From: an uncultured SAR116 cluster alpha proteobacterium
GTDB lineage: Bacteria > Pseudomonadota > Alphaproteobacteria > Puniceispirillales > Marisalimonadaceae
Direction: 5' to 3'
DNA: 64,000 nucleotides
NCBI GenBank assembly: GCA_902625215.1
Contig: CACOAO010000002.1
Location: 62,001-126,000, forward strand
Part shown: one piece after another, positions 43,825 to 52,701 of the stretch
Layout of the letters: each line of letters opens with the position of its first letter
Position numbering within the stretch: position 1 is the stretch's first letter
Program-made: the position numbers and the translations under genes
The notes under the pieces: generated by a model
What the model saw: the letters and a program-made list of their open reading frames with translations, nothing else
Told to the model about the DNA's origin: nothing
Databases searched by the model: none

Positions 43825-45222
43825 ATGTTACTGAAAAATATTTATATAGGTACATTAATGAAAGTTCTTACCATGTTCGCTCCATTTCTTCTGTTTGGAA
43901 TTCTTGATCGTCAATTAGATGCAAAAAATTTTGCACTTTGGTTATTGATTTTTCAATATATGAGATCTTTTCAACAAGTAGATTTAGGTACTACAGGAGT
44001 GGCTATTCGCCTACTCACTCCATATAGAAACATTGGATTTAATTTTCTAAATGTTGCAAAAACTTATTTTAAGTATGTACTCGCTTTTTTGTTATCATTT
44101 GGATTATTAAGTGGCCTTGTAGCTACGTTTTTTTTATTAAGTACTCCTATAATTTCAATTGTCTTATATTACGCGGCATTTCATTTATTACTTACATTTC
44201 TTCTAAAAATTTCACCAATTATTTTAGGTTGTACAAATAAATACTATTTCAATGATGGAATTATTACCATAAAAGGTTATTTGTCTTTATTGATGGTTTT
44301 TATCATAGAACCAAATACTTGGAATAACGTTTATTATGTTTATTTCGTTACCATTTTAATTTGCGATTTTATAATTAGTTTAAAAATAATTTCGATGCTA
44401 GAATTTGATAATAATAACTTAAAAAAAATTAAGCCAATTGAGTTAAATTTCTTATTTAATGCATTTGGTGTTGGGATTATTATTGCTGCCTCTGCGCTTA
44501 CTCAAAAATTGTTTTTAACCTATGTACAAAGTAATTATTTAGAAATAAGTATGATTGTGACAGTAGCAATTCCTCTAATGTTGTTTAATTCATTAAATAG
44601 CCTTAGTAATTATCCTGCAAGATGGTCCAATAGTTTATTTTCAAAAATGACCAATAAAGAGTTCTTTTCATTTGGTAATAAAAAATTAACTTATTTAGTA
44701 GATTTTATTTTTATGAATGGGTTGATAATTTACTTATTAATATCAAGTTTTCTAGATACAATTTTAAATTTTTGGCTACCTAATCTTTTGTCAGAACAAA
44801 TGATTTATATTTCTATATATACATCTTATTTAATTATAATATTATCTTTTTCTAATGCTAGTAATCTGTTTAGAAATTGTCTTCAAGCTAGAGGAAAATT
44901 TCAATTTGTATGGATTGTGGAATCAACATCAATATTGATACCTATCTCAGTTTTATTTATATTTGAGTTATATCAACCTATAGAAATTATTTCTTCTATA
45001 GTAATTATTAATATCCTAAGATTAATTTCACACAGTATTGTAATAAAAATATTTTTGAATGAGTTAACTATCTTCAAAAATGTAAGTAAATTAATTTTTC
45101 TAGTTTTTTTTCTTATTTTTCTTGAGTATTATCAAAATGTAATATTTGAAATGATTATACTTTTTTCTATCATCCCACTTTTTATTTTCTTTTCTATCAA
45201 AAAACAAAACGAAATTTTTTGA
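43825..45222 (+). CDS. Wzx-like polysaccharide flippase
   Basis: A 465-aa integral membrane protein with about 12 hydrophobic segments of the polysaccharide-transport/MATE-like (MOP) superfamily. The N-terminus (LKNIYIGTLMKVLTMFAPFL) and the arrangement of paired helices with short loops are typical of O-unit flippases, which are poorly conserved in sequence. It lies 99 bp after the CMP-sugar transferase-like gene and before a second group of transfer genes. It would move the undecaprenyl-linked unit across the inner membrane. Confidence 0.8.
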   Translation: MLLKNIYIGTLMKVLTMFAPFLLFGILDRQLDAKNFALWLLIFQYMRSFQQVDLGTTGVAIRLLTPYRNIGFNFLNVAKTYFKYVLAFLLSFGLLSGLVATFFLLSTPIISIVLYYAAFHLLLTFLLKISPIILGCTNKYYFNDGIITIKGYLSLLMVFIIEPNTWNNVYYVYFVTILICDFIISLKIISMLEFDNNNLKKIKPIELNFLFNAFGVGIIIAASALTQKLFLTYVQSNYLEISMIVTVAIPLMLFNSLNSLSNYPARWSNSLFSKMTNKEFFSFGNKKLTYLVDFIFMNGLIIYLLISSFLDTILNFWLPNLLSEQMIYISIYTSYLIIILSFSNASNLFRNCLQARGKFQFVWIVESTSILIPISVLFIFELYQPIEIISSIVIINILRLISHSIVIKIFLNELTIFKNVSKLIFLVFFLIFLEYYQNVIFEMIILFSIIPLFIFFSIKKQNEIF

Positions 45223-45358
45223 TCCAAATTTTTTTCCAATTATAAAATTTTAAAAATCATTAATATTAAAATTATCTTTAAATTCTTATTTATAATCACT
45301 AATATCGAATACAAACTTAAAAGTGTTTTTATAATTTCATTGTGGATTGGTTAATTAA

Positions 45359-45916
45359 GTGAAAGATGACATTTATTTCTCTTATTTAAATAAAATTAGT
45401 TGGAGAAGCTATTTATATCGTTTCTATTTTGTATATCCAATAATTAAGAGATTTTGCAAAAAAAAAGTTTTAGACGTTGGGTGTGGGACTGGATTGTTTC
45501 TTAAATATTATCCAAATGCAGTTGGGGTAGATGTAAATAAATTTTGCGTAGCTCATTGTAAGTCGCTAGGTCTTAATGCAAAAAATATGAATTATGATGA
45601 GCTACCTTTTGATAATTCAAGTTATCAATCGATTATATTGGATAACGTAATTGAACATATTGAAAATCCAAAACCACTATTGAAAGAATGTCACCGTGTA
45701 TTAGAATTTGGCGGAACTATAATAGTTCTTGTGCCAGGTAAAAAAGGTTATTTGAAAGATTACGATCACAAAGTTTACTATAATAGATTAAGTTTAAAAG
45801 ATGTTTTAAAGAAAAATAATTTTTCCATATTGAAGGAAAAATCACTTCCATTTTTAGGTTTAGAAAATTACTTAAATGCCTTTTGTTTTATGACTGTAGG
45901 GATAAAACATGCATAA
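45359..45916 (+). CDS. SAM-dependent methyltransferase (small)
   Basis: A 185-aa class I methyltransferase. Motif I VLDVGCGTGLFLKYYP is near residue 38, the post-I acidic residue is in VGVDVN near 57, and the ILDNVIEHIENPKPLLKECHRVL segment near 97-119 matches Methyltransf_11-type proteins. The start is GTG, without an obvious ribosome-binding site. It is preceded by a 136-bp AT-rich gap and overlaps the next gene by 8 bp. It probably methylates a sugar residue of the glycan; the target is unknown. Confidence 0.82.
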   Translation: MKDDIYFSYLNKISWRSYLYRFYFVYPIIKRFCKKKVLDVGCGTGLFLKYYPNAVGVDVNKFCVAHCKSLGLNAKNMNYDELPFDNSSYQSIILDNVIEHIENPKPLLKECHRVLEFGGTIIVLVPGKKGYLKDYDHKVYYNRLSLKDVLKKNNFSILKEKSLPFLGLENYLNAFCFMTVGIKHA

Positions 45917-47021
45917 AATCAAAGAGTTTCTAATTAAAATTACAAGGCTTATTGGCTGGATTTTTTTATCTCTAAAAAAAAAGAAAGAAAATGAAGTACT
46001 CATTTTGTCAAATAAGAAAAAACATTGGTTTCTTGGTTATTATGACGTATTACTAAAAAGAAATAGTGAATTGTTTTTTCATGAGGTTGATATTAAAGAA
46101 AAAAAAATTCCATCTAAGTGCAAAATAATGTCCATAAATTTGCAAACCATGAAGACACATAAAATAGCCAATTCGCAAGCTGTAAATTGGCAGTTGGGTA
46201 GTAGACTTCAAATTCATGGTAACGATTTAGTATTCAATGATTGTGTGTCAAATAAACTTTGTCATTATATATATAATCTTAATAAAAAAGATTATATTTT
46301 TTGTGATACACCATTTTGGTCAAAAAATATAAAATTAAATTTAACATTTACCTTAGACTTTGGTCGACTATTTCAGGAACGCCCTGGTTACGGATATCGT
46401 GGTCAGATGAGAAGCGATTTAAGGGATACATTAGCTATATTAAATTATGATTGTAGTGAAGTATTATATCTATTTCATATTAATCAAATTTGTAGCGAAC
46501 TTTCTCTTCCAAAGAATGGTTATTTAAACCACATAATAACAAATAATGATTGTAGTAAAATTATAACAACTTATAACATAAACAAAAACGGTAAAAGAAT
46601 AGTTTTCCCAATTTTATTATCTATTTCCGACTTGTCTCTTTCGACATTTGATGCAGGTTCAACCTTTAGCCACCCTACCTTTATTAACCAAAATAAGATT
46701 TTTTTCTTTGACGGGAAAGGTTATGTTATAATTGACTTAACAAATCAAATTAAGAAATATTTATACAAAACTAAGAAAGATGGTCATCCTACATATATTG
46801 GTAAAAAGCATTTTATAACTGATACGTATCCAGACAAATTTTCTAAAATGAGTATATATGAATATAAAAATGGGAAAATAAAAAATATCTTTGATCATTT
46901 GAACCCTCCAAATTACTATGGAGACAATCGCTGTGATTTTCATCCAAGAGTTTATAAAAACTCTATTATATTAGATTTACCTTACTTTTCAGGCAGGGCT
47001 ATCGGAGTTAAAAGCTTTTAG
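45909..47021 (+). CDS. Uncharacterised, probably beta-propeller protein in glycan locus
   Basis: A 370-aa protein of unknown function. After a basic, partly hydrophobic N-terminus (residues 1-25), it has repeated beta-rich segments. Conserved-looking C-terminal blocks are TKKDGHPTYI with HFITDTYPD near residue 300, and NRCDFHPRVYKNSIILDL near 345. This pattern (D-HP, TDTYP, RCDxHPR) recalls oligogalacturonate-lyase-like seven-bladed propellers, whose His residues bind a metal. I do not recognise a characterised homologue. It sits between a methyltransferase and an acetyltransferase gene, overlapping the first by 8 bp and abutting the second. A lyase, epimerase or binding role on uronate-containing glycan is possible. 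Confidence 0.6.
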   Translation: MHKIKEFLIKITRLIGWIFLSLKKKKENEVLILSNKKKHWFLGYYDVLLKRNSELFFHEVDIKEKKIPSKCKIMSINLQTMKTHKIANSQAVNWQLGSRLQIHGNDLVFNDCVSNKLCHYIYNLNKKDYIFCDTPFWSKNIKLNLTFTLDFGRLFQERPGYGYRGQMRSDLRDTLAILNYDCSEVLYLFHINQICSELSLPKNGYLNHIITNNDCSKIITTYNINKNGKRIVFPILLSISDLSLSTFDAGSTFSHPTFINQNKIFFFDGKGYVIIDLTNQIKKYLYKTKKDGHPTYIGKKHFITDTYPDKFSKMSIYEYKNGKIKNIFDHLNPPNYYGDNRCDFHPRVYKNSIILDLPYFSGRAIGVKSF

Positions 47022-47558
47022 ATGTTAAGGTTGTGGAACCTAATGTTTGATATTTTATATCGTTTGTCAAATGGCTTGAGTCTAAGATTCTTAAAAATAG
47101 GGAAATTGTCTTATTTATTTGAAAATCTTAGAACACTAATATTACGTAATGCAGGAGCAAATATAAAGATCAATGCTATTGTAAGATCAAATGTGTTTAT
47201 AGCTAACCCCCAAAACTTACATTTAGGAAAAAGTTCAAAAATTGGAGAATTTTCTAAAATATATAATTTTGATAATGTGTTTATTTCAGACTATGTAGAA
47301 ATAGGAAATGGCTTTCTAGCCTACACAAATAAACATATTATTTCTGGACCAGGTCCTCTTTCTAAACAAGGCTCTAAAATGGCCCCTGTTATAATTGAAA
47401 GTGACTGCTATATTGGAGCAAATGTTACAGTATTAGGAGGTGTAACTATTGAGTCAAGATGTGTGGTAGGGGCTTGTTCTTTAGTAATTTCCAATTTGAA
47501 GTCAGGATATTTATATGCCGGTGTACCTGCTAAGAGGATAAAAAAGATTAATGGGTAA
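47022..47558 (+). CDS. Hexapeptide-repeat acetyltransferase
   Basis: A 178-aa left-handed beta-helix acyltransferase of the WcaF/maltose-acetyltransferase group. Hexapeptide repeats run from about residue 60 to 165, with the catalytic-type His in TNKHIISGPG near 108 and DCYIGANVTVLGGVTIESRCVVGA-type repeats near 128. The C-terminal YAGVPAKRIKKI is the usual end of such enzymes. It transfers an acetyl group from acetyl-CoA to a sugar. The ATG directly follows the upstream stop and the gene overlaps the following GT4 gene by 8 bp. Confidence 0.88.
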   Translation: MLRLWNLMFDILYRLSNGLSLRFLKIGKLSYLFENLRTLILRNAGANIKINAIVRSNVFIANPQNLHLGKSSKIGEFSKIYNFDNVFISDYVEIGNGFLAYTNKHIISGPGPLSKQGSKMAPVIIESDCYIGANVTVLGGVTIESRCVVGACSLVISNLKSGYLYAGVPAKRIKKING

Positions 47559-48660
47559 AATAGTTCAATACATATCACCATCCATAATTCCCTCAAGGTC
47601 TGCAAATTCTGTACATGTATTAAATCAGTGCAATTCACTAGCCAAAAAATGTCGTTCAGTTAAATTATTTTTTGCAACTGATATTTTTAATATAACTCCC
47701 CAAAAAATAAATGAATTTTATGGTATAAAGTTAGAAAGTAATGTTTGTCTTAAACAAACAACAGTGAATAAAAAGTTCAGTATGCAAATAAGAATAGCAT
47801 TTAACGCATTAATGAAAATTAACCTCACGTCAAAAAATCAAATTATAATTTCTAGAAATTTATATTTTTCCTTCTTGGTAACATTGTTAAAAAAATCTCA
47901 TATCTACGAGGCACATGGTTTAGAATTTTCTAAATTAAAAAAAAGAATGCAAAATTTTATACTATCTCGAAATAAAAAGACTATTGCTATATCAGTTAAA
48001 TTAACTGAAATGTTAAGAAAACAATGCCCTATATCAGAAAATATAATGATACTTCATGACGCTGCATCAATAGTAAAAAAAGAAAATGTTACTTCCTTTA
48101 TTAAAAATCGTAAGAGATTTAAAGTAGGATATTTTGGGCACTTATATAGCGGTCGAGGTATCAGTGTTATAAAAACTCTTGCAAAAAAAATGATTGATGT
48201 TGATTTTTATGTTGTAGGAGGCGACGAAGAAAATATCAACAAGTTAAAGCTTATTAATATAAATCGTTTACATATCCTCGGATTTCTAAAAAACCTTATT
48301 GCCCGATCATTGATGAGTGAAATGGATTTGTTATTAATGCCATATCAAAGAAAAGTAAGTATTGGAATTGACAAATCTGACACTTCAAAATGGATGTCTC
48401 CACTTAAAATGTTTGAATATATGAGTTCTAAAACACCCTTAATTTCATCTAATTTGCCTGTATTAAGGGAAGTTTTAGAGCATGAGAAAAATTGTCTTTT
48501 AGTAGATCCAGATAATATTTATCAATGGCATGAAGCAATTATGAGGATAAAAGAAAATCCTCAATTAGGTAAAAAAATTGCAATCCAAGCACATAAAGAT
48601 TTTATTACCAAGTATACTTGGGATGCAAGAGCTGAGAAATTACTAGATTATGGATCGTAA
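47551..48660 (+). CDS. Family 4 glycosyltransferase
   Basis: A 369-aa retaining GT-B glycosyltransferase. The N-terminal domain begins IVQYISPSIIPSRSANSVHV, and the C-terminal domain has VGYFGHLYSGRGISVIKTL near residue 192 and the donor-binding LKMFEYMSSKTPLISSNLP near 285. The usual EX7E motif is reduced here to an FEYMSSK-type segment. It is embedded in the coupled gene chain (overlaps of 8 and 11 bp). Donor and acceptor sugars are unknown. Confidence 0.86.
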   Translation: MGKIVQYISPSIIPSRSANSVHVLNQCNSLAKKCRSVKLFFATDIFNITPQKINEFYGIKLESNVCLKQTTVNKKFSMQIRIAFNALMKINLTSKNQIIISRNLYFSFLVTLLKKSHIYEAHGLEFSKLKKRMQNFILSRNKKTIAISVKLTEMLRKQCPISENIMILHDAASIVKKENVTSFIKNRKRFKVGYFGHLYSGRGISVIKTLAKKMIDVDFYVVGGDEENINKLKLININRLHILGFLKNLIARSLMSEMDLLLMPYQRKVSIGIDKSDTSKWMSPLKMFEYMSSKTPLISSNLPVLREVLEHEKNCLLVDPDNIYQWHEAIMRIKENPQLGKKIAIQAHKDFITKYTWDARAEKLLDYGS

Positions 48661-49699
48661 AATAATAATTTTAGTGCCACGATTAGATTTTTCAGGACCT
48701 GTTCGAGGAGCTATTGCATTGTTAAATGGTTTTTTGCACTTAGGTAGGGACGCTCAAATTATTCCTGTTTATGAGGGCAAGAAAAAAATATTTACAAAAT
48801 ATAATAATTTTTTAACTAAGGAAAAAAATTTTATAAAAAAAGTGTATTTACTCAAGAATTTTTGTAATTCAGAAGTAAATAAGTCTGAAAGAAAGTTGGT
48901 AATTATTACTTTCTGTTTTATTGCTGATTTTATTTCTTGGATTTCTGGATTTGGCAATCAAACTATTAGTAGTGTCAGAGGTGACCTTTATAAAAATTAC
49001 AAGGATGATTATGGTATAAAAGGAGTGTTTTTAGCTTGGTTACATTACAAAATACTCTCAAAACTTAAAGTTTTAACTGCTTTAAATGAGCCTATGACTT
49101 TATATTTAAAAAATTATTCTTCTAATGTTTTCAAAATTCCAAACTTTTTAGACGAGAAAAATATTCAATGTGAGTATAAAAAACTATCTGGTGCGTTTAG
49201 ATTTGTTTTTGTAGGAAAATTAAGCAAGAGAAAAGCTGTTTTAGAAACTTTAGATGCATTTTATAAAGTATTGAATTTTTTCCCAGATTGTCAGTTACAT
49301 ATTCTTGGAGAGGGTGCGATCAAAAAAACTGTTTTAAAAAAAATAAAAGATTTAAATCTAAATTCTAAAGTTAAGTTTCACGGATTTATTGAAGATCCAT
49401 TAAAAATAGTATCAAATTGTGATGTTTTTGTTTTGCCATCTTACTCAGAAGGGATTTCCAGAGCTGCTATGGAAGCTTTGTTTTTGGGTAAACGCTGCAT
49501 TATGCAAAATGTTGATGGAAATAATGAATTAATATCAAGCAATCTTCAAGGAGTATTGATTAATCAAATGTTAGATTTATCTGATGAAATGATAAAAATG
49601 TTAAAGAGAGGCAGAATTGATGACAAAATGCGTTTACCTAAAAATTTTCGTCAATACAATTGTGTTAAGCAATATATTGATCTAACAGCAAAATTTTAA
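48650..49699 (+). CDS. Family 4 glycosyltransferase
   Basis: A 349-aa GT-B glycosyltransferase. VFVGKLSKRKAVLETLDAF near residue 184 starts the donor domain, the phosphate-binding region follows, and VLPSYSEGISRAAMEALFLGK near 255 holds the EX7E motif. The N-terminal domain begins ILVPRLDFSGPVRGAIALL. It is the last member of the overlapping chain that started with the small methyltransferase gene. The specific linkage cannot be predicted. Confidence 0.87.
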   Translation: MDRKIIILVPRLDFSGPVRGAIALLNGFLHLGRDAQIIPVYEGKKKIFTKYNNFLTKEKNFIKKVYLLKNFCNSEVNKSERKLVIITFCFIADFISWISGFGNQTISSVRGDLYKNYKDDYGIKGVFLAWLHYKILSKLKVLTALNEPMTLYLKNYSSNVFKIPNFLDEKNIQCEYKKLSGAFRFVFVGKLSKRKAVLETLDAFYKVLNFFPDCQLHILGEGAIKKTVLKKIKDLNLNSKVKFHGFIEDPLKIVSNCDVFVLPSYSEGISRAAMEALFLGKRCIMQNVDGNNELISSNLQGVLINQMLDLSDEMIKMLKRGRIDDKMRLPKNFRQYNCVKQYIDLTAKF

Positions 49700-49812
49700 G
49701 GAAGTAACTAATTATAATTTCTTAATAAAAGAAATGGGTATATTAAAAATTAAAATATAAATTGAAGATATAAAAAGATTAAATGAAATATTAACAAAAA
49801 ATAACGAAGATT

Positions 49813-50514
49813 ATGAAAATAACATTGTCAGTAGTTTCACATGGTCAAATAGATTTAGTACAACAACTATTAAGTTCTATAGACAAATATTTAATTTGTG
49901 AAAAACATGAAATAAATCTAATTGTTACTCAAAACTTCCCTGAATATAATGATTTAATTTCAAAGCTTTCTATAACTATAAAAACAAATTTAAACCAAAG
50001 AGGATTTGGGGCAAATCATAACTCAATATTCGAAAGCGAAAATCCAGATATATTTATAATTATAAATCCAGATATAAAATTAATTGAGAAACTTGATTTA
50101 GATCAAATTATTACTAAAGTTAAATCAAACAGAATTTCTATTACTTCTCCAATAATTGTCGATAAAAATAGTAATGTTGATGATTATAAAAGATCAAATT
50201 TAACACCAATTAATTTGATTAAAAGAAAGATCTTTAAAAAAAAAGATACAAAATTTGACTGGTATGCTGGAATGTTTTTAATTGTCACTGGTGAAAGCTT
50301 TAAAAAATTAAATGGTTTTGATGAGAGATTTTTTATGTATTTAGAAGATTGTGACTTGTGCGTTCGTGCTCAAAAATTAGGATTAAGTGTTCAAGATATA
50401 ACAAATGCAAAAGTTTTACATGATGCTAGGCGATTAAGTAGAAAATCATTTCGTTATTTTCAATTACATGTAAAAAGTTTAATAAAATATTGGTGGAAAA
50501 TATTTATTGAGTAA
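49813..50514 (+). CDS. Family 2 glycosyltransferase, rhamnosyltransferase-like
   Basis: A 233-aa GT-A glycosyltransferase. VVSHGQIDLVQQLLSS is at the N-terminus, the DxD-like FIIINPDIKL near residue 78, the acceptor loop WYAGMFLIV near 152, and DERFFMYLEDCDLCVRAQ near 170. The C-terminus DARRLSRKSFRYFQLHVKS resembles WbbL-type rhamnosyltransferases. The dTDP-rhamnose genes 3 kb downstream support rhamnose as donor. A 113-bp AT-rich gap precedes the gene, containing a weak inverted repeat at 49717-49735. Confidence 0.85.
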   Translation: MKITLSVVSHGQIDLVQQLLSSIDKYLICEKHEINLIVTQNFPEYNDLISKLSITIKTNLNQRGFGANHNSIFESENPDIFIIINPDIKLIEKLDLDQIITKVKSNRISITSPIIVDKNSNVDDYKRSNLTPINLIKRKIFKKKDTKFDWYAGMFLIVTGESFKKLNGFDERFFMYLEDCDLCVRAQKLGLSVQDITNAKVLHDARRLSRKSFRYFQLHVKSLIKYWWKIFIE

Positions 50515-50538
50515 TTAATAAGGAAAAATTTTATAAAT

Positions 50539-51624
50539 TTATATTCCACTGATATTATACATTTTGATCCTTTGAAAAATTCTATAATATAAAATTTCAT
50601 AAATTATTATAAAACTGATTATACCAATTTGTATCATTCTCTCATTTTGGTAAAAATTTATGATAAAACAACAATTGATAAATTGTAATAAAATTATTGT
50701 GCAAGAAGCATAAGTATTAGAAAAAATCTTGGATTTAGATTTTATTAATAAAAAATGTAAATAAAATATACTATGCAAGTGCTTCAAATCAGGCTGTGAT
50801 ATGTCTGTCTTATCAAAAAAAAATCTTCTTATAGTTGACCTAAGTAACTCATATGATGGATAAATTATAATTTGAGCAATCACAAATGGTGATATAGTTT
50901 TATTATTATTAACAAATATTATTAGTATTGCAGATAAAATTAGACCTATCAAATATGCGCCACTATCACCAAGAAAAATTTTACTATACGGGAAATTATA
51001 CATTAAAATTCCAACTAATATTGATATTAAAGAAATTGAAACATTAAGTATTTCAAAATCATCTTGAAGTTGGGCAATTAGACTAATTGTAGATAAGCTT
51101 AGGATACAAGTAATCAAACTTAAACCATTTAAACCGTCTATAATGTTGAAAGATTGGGTTAAATAGGTAATACAAAACACTGTAAACATAAATCCAATTA
51201 ATTTGAAACTTAATAGTTCGTCAATTATAGATATTCCAATTTTAGAAACAAAATTTTGAAAAATTAAGATAAATAAAAGTGAACTTAGCACTGAACCTAT
51301 TAGCCTTAAGCTAGGAGAAATTGATTGTGTAATATCCTCTAAAAATCCAAATAAAAAAACAGGTGTAGAGATAATTATTAATAATATAAATACATTTTTA
51401 TAATTCTCTGTATGTAAGTAAGAAATAATGGCGAGAATACAAAACGTTATATATAATGACAACCCCCCCATTCTTGGAGTGTTATTGACATGAATATTTT
51501 GAGGACGTTTAGAATTTAAGGTAACTTTTTCAAATTTTCTATATATAAATTTATATGCCAAAAAAGTACTCAATGAAGAAACACAGAAATATGTCAACAT
51601 TTTGAATAGACTTATATCGTACAT
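50539..51624 (-). CDS. Polyprenyl-phosphate GlcNAc-1-phosphate transferase (WecA/MraY family)
   Basis: A 361-aa polytopic membrane enzyme with about 10-11 hydrophobic segments. Family motifs are NTPRMGGLSLYI near residue 48, FGFLEDI near 93 (Glu-Asp where Asp-Asp is usual), FNIIDGLNGL near 163, FLGDSGAYLIG near 220, and the cytoplasmic DLKHLHS loop near 283. It loads GlcNAc-1-P or a similar sugar-1-P on undecaprenyl phosphate, starting glycan assembly. MraY itself is unlikely because no mur/ddl genes surround it. It lies downstream of murQ on the same strand with a 169-bp gap in which I see no further gene. Confidence 0.87.
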   Translation of the reverse strand: MYDISLFKMLTYFCVSSLSTFLAYKFIYRKFEKVTLNSKRPQNIHVNNTPRMGGLSLYITFCILAIISYLHTENYKNVFILLIIISTPVFLFGFLEDITQSISPSLRLIGSVLSSLLFILIFQNFVSKIGISIIDELLSFKLIGFMFTVFCITYLTQSFNIIDGLNGLSLITCILSLSTISLIAQLQDDFEILNVSISLISILVGILMYNFPYSKIFLGDSGAYLIGLILSAILIIFVNNNKTISPFVIAQIIIYPSYELLRSTIRRFFFDKTDISQPDLKHLHSIFYLHFLLIKSKSKIFSNTYASCTIILLQFINCCFIINFYQNERMIQIGIISFIIIYEILYYRIFQRIKMYNISGI

Positions 51625-51793
51625 CTAACTGTTCACCAATCTAGTCCTTAAAATTAATTTTATTAGTGTGATTGTCTTCATGTATTTTCTAAAAATTAAT
51701 ATAATTAGATAAGAGTAATAAATTTGAATTGTGTTAATAAATAGTTTATTTAATATTATAAAGTTAAAGCTAAAATTTACTAGTTATAGATCT

Positions 51794-52555
51794 TCAAAAT
51801 ATACTTGTGTCAATCATATTTTTTCTTTTTCGAAGTTTTTCGTTCGAAGGAACAACATTATTCATTAATCCATTTTTTACTCTTCCCAATTTTACCATTA
51901 CCATTGAAGAAATTATATTTAAACAAATTTTTTGTGCTGTACCTGCTTTTAACCTAGTTGAACCAGCTATAACTTCTTCTTTTGTATTTAGTATGATTTT
52001 AACTTTACCAAATTCGAGTAAATTTCCTTTTGGATTATTACTTAAAACAATAGTAAGTGCTTTTTTAGCTTTAGCTTCTTCAGTCACTTTACAAGTAAAA
52101 GGAGTGTTACCACTAGCTGCTATGCCAATCACAACATCGTGATAGTTTATTAACTTTGATTTTACCGCCTCTTCAGCAGCATGTATGTCATCTTCAGAAT
52201 TTTCAACAGATTTCAATACCGCTTGATCTCCACCAGCTATTATGAAATCTAGACGATCATCAGGCCAGTTAAACGTTGGTAAAAGTTCAACCCCATCTTG
52301 TATGCCGATTCTACCTGACGTACCTGCGCCCACATAAATCAATCTTCCTCTTTTGCTTAACGTTAAATGTTCATATATAGAATTTACTGCTAACTCAATT
52401 GCTTCAGATGATTCATAAACAGCTAAAGCAGCTTTCTGATGTTCATTAATCATTAAATTGATACCATCTATTATCTTTAATTGATCAATTGGTTTACTAT
52501 TATTAAATGGAAGCTCAGTTTTTGGTAAATTATTTTTTATATATATTTCTTTCAT
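51794..52555 (-). CDS. murQ: N-acetylmuramic acid 6-phosphate etherase
   Basis: A 253-aa SIS-fold lyase that cleaves the lactyl ether of MurNAc-6-P to give GlcNAc-6-P in cell-wall recycling. The SIS motif VGAGTSGRIGIQDGVELLPTF (about residues 75-95) contains the first catalytic Glu, and VENSEDD near 113 holds the second. IAASGNTPFT near 148 and the substrate loop AGSTRLKAGTAQK near 198 are intact. At about 253 residues it is shorter than the usual 295-305; the sequence stops after PSNEKLRKR where other MurQ proteins continue for about 40 more residues. No continuation is visible in other frames downstream. It is divergent from rfbD. Confidence 0.9.
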   Translation of the reverse strand: MKEIYIKNNLPKTELPFNNSKPIDQLKIIDGINLMINEHQKAALAVYESSEAIELAVNSIYEHLTLSKRGRLIYVGAGTSGRIGIQDGVELLPTFNWPDDRLDFIIAGGDQAVLKSVENSEDDIHAAEEAVKSKLINYHDVVIGIAASGNTPFTCKVTEEAKAKKALTIVLSNNPKGNLLEFGKVKIILNTKEEVIAGSTRLKAGTAQKICLNIISSMVMVKLGRVKNGLMNNVVPSNEKLRKRKNMIDTSIF

Positions 52556-52701
52556 TTTATATTATACCTAATATTAAAATTGTATTGTACTTAAATAAAT
52601 GAATACCACTCAAACACTAGTTTATTCTATGCAATTAATTTATGTTAAGTGATAATTTGTAAAATTTAAATTTTTCCGTTTGATTAATGAAATTATAATC
52701 A

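Noticed and set aside
49717-49735. Inverted repeat ATTTCTT / AAGAAAT as a terminator after the second GT4 gene
   Set aside because: The stem is AT-rich and is not followed by a T run, so termination is not supported.
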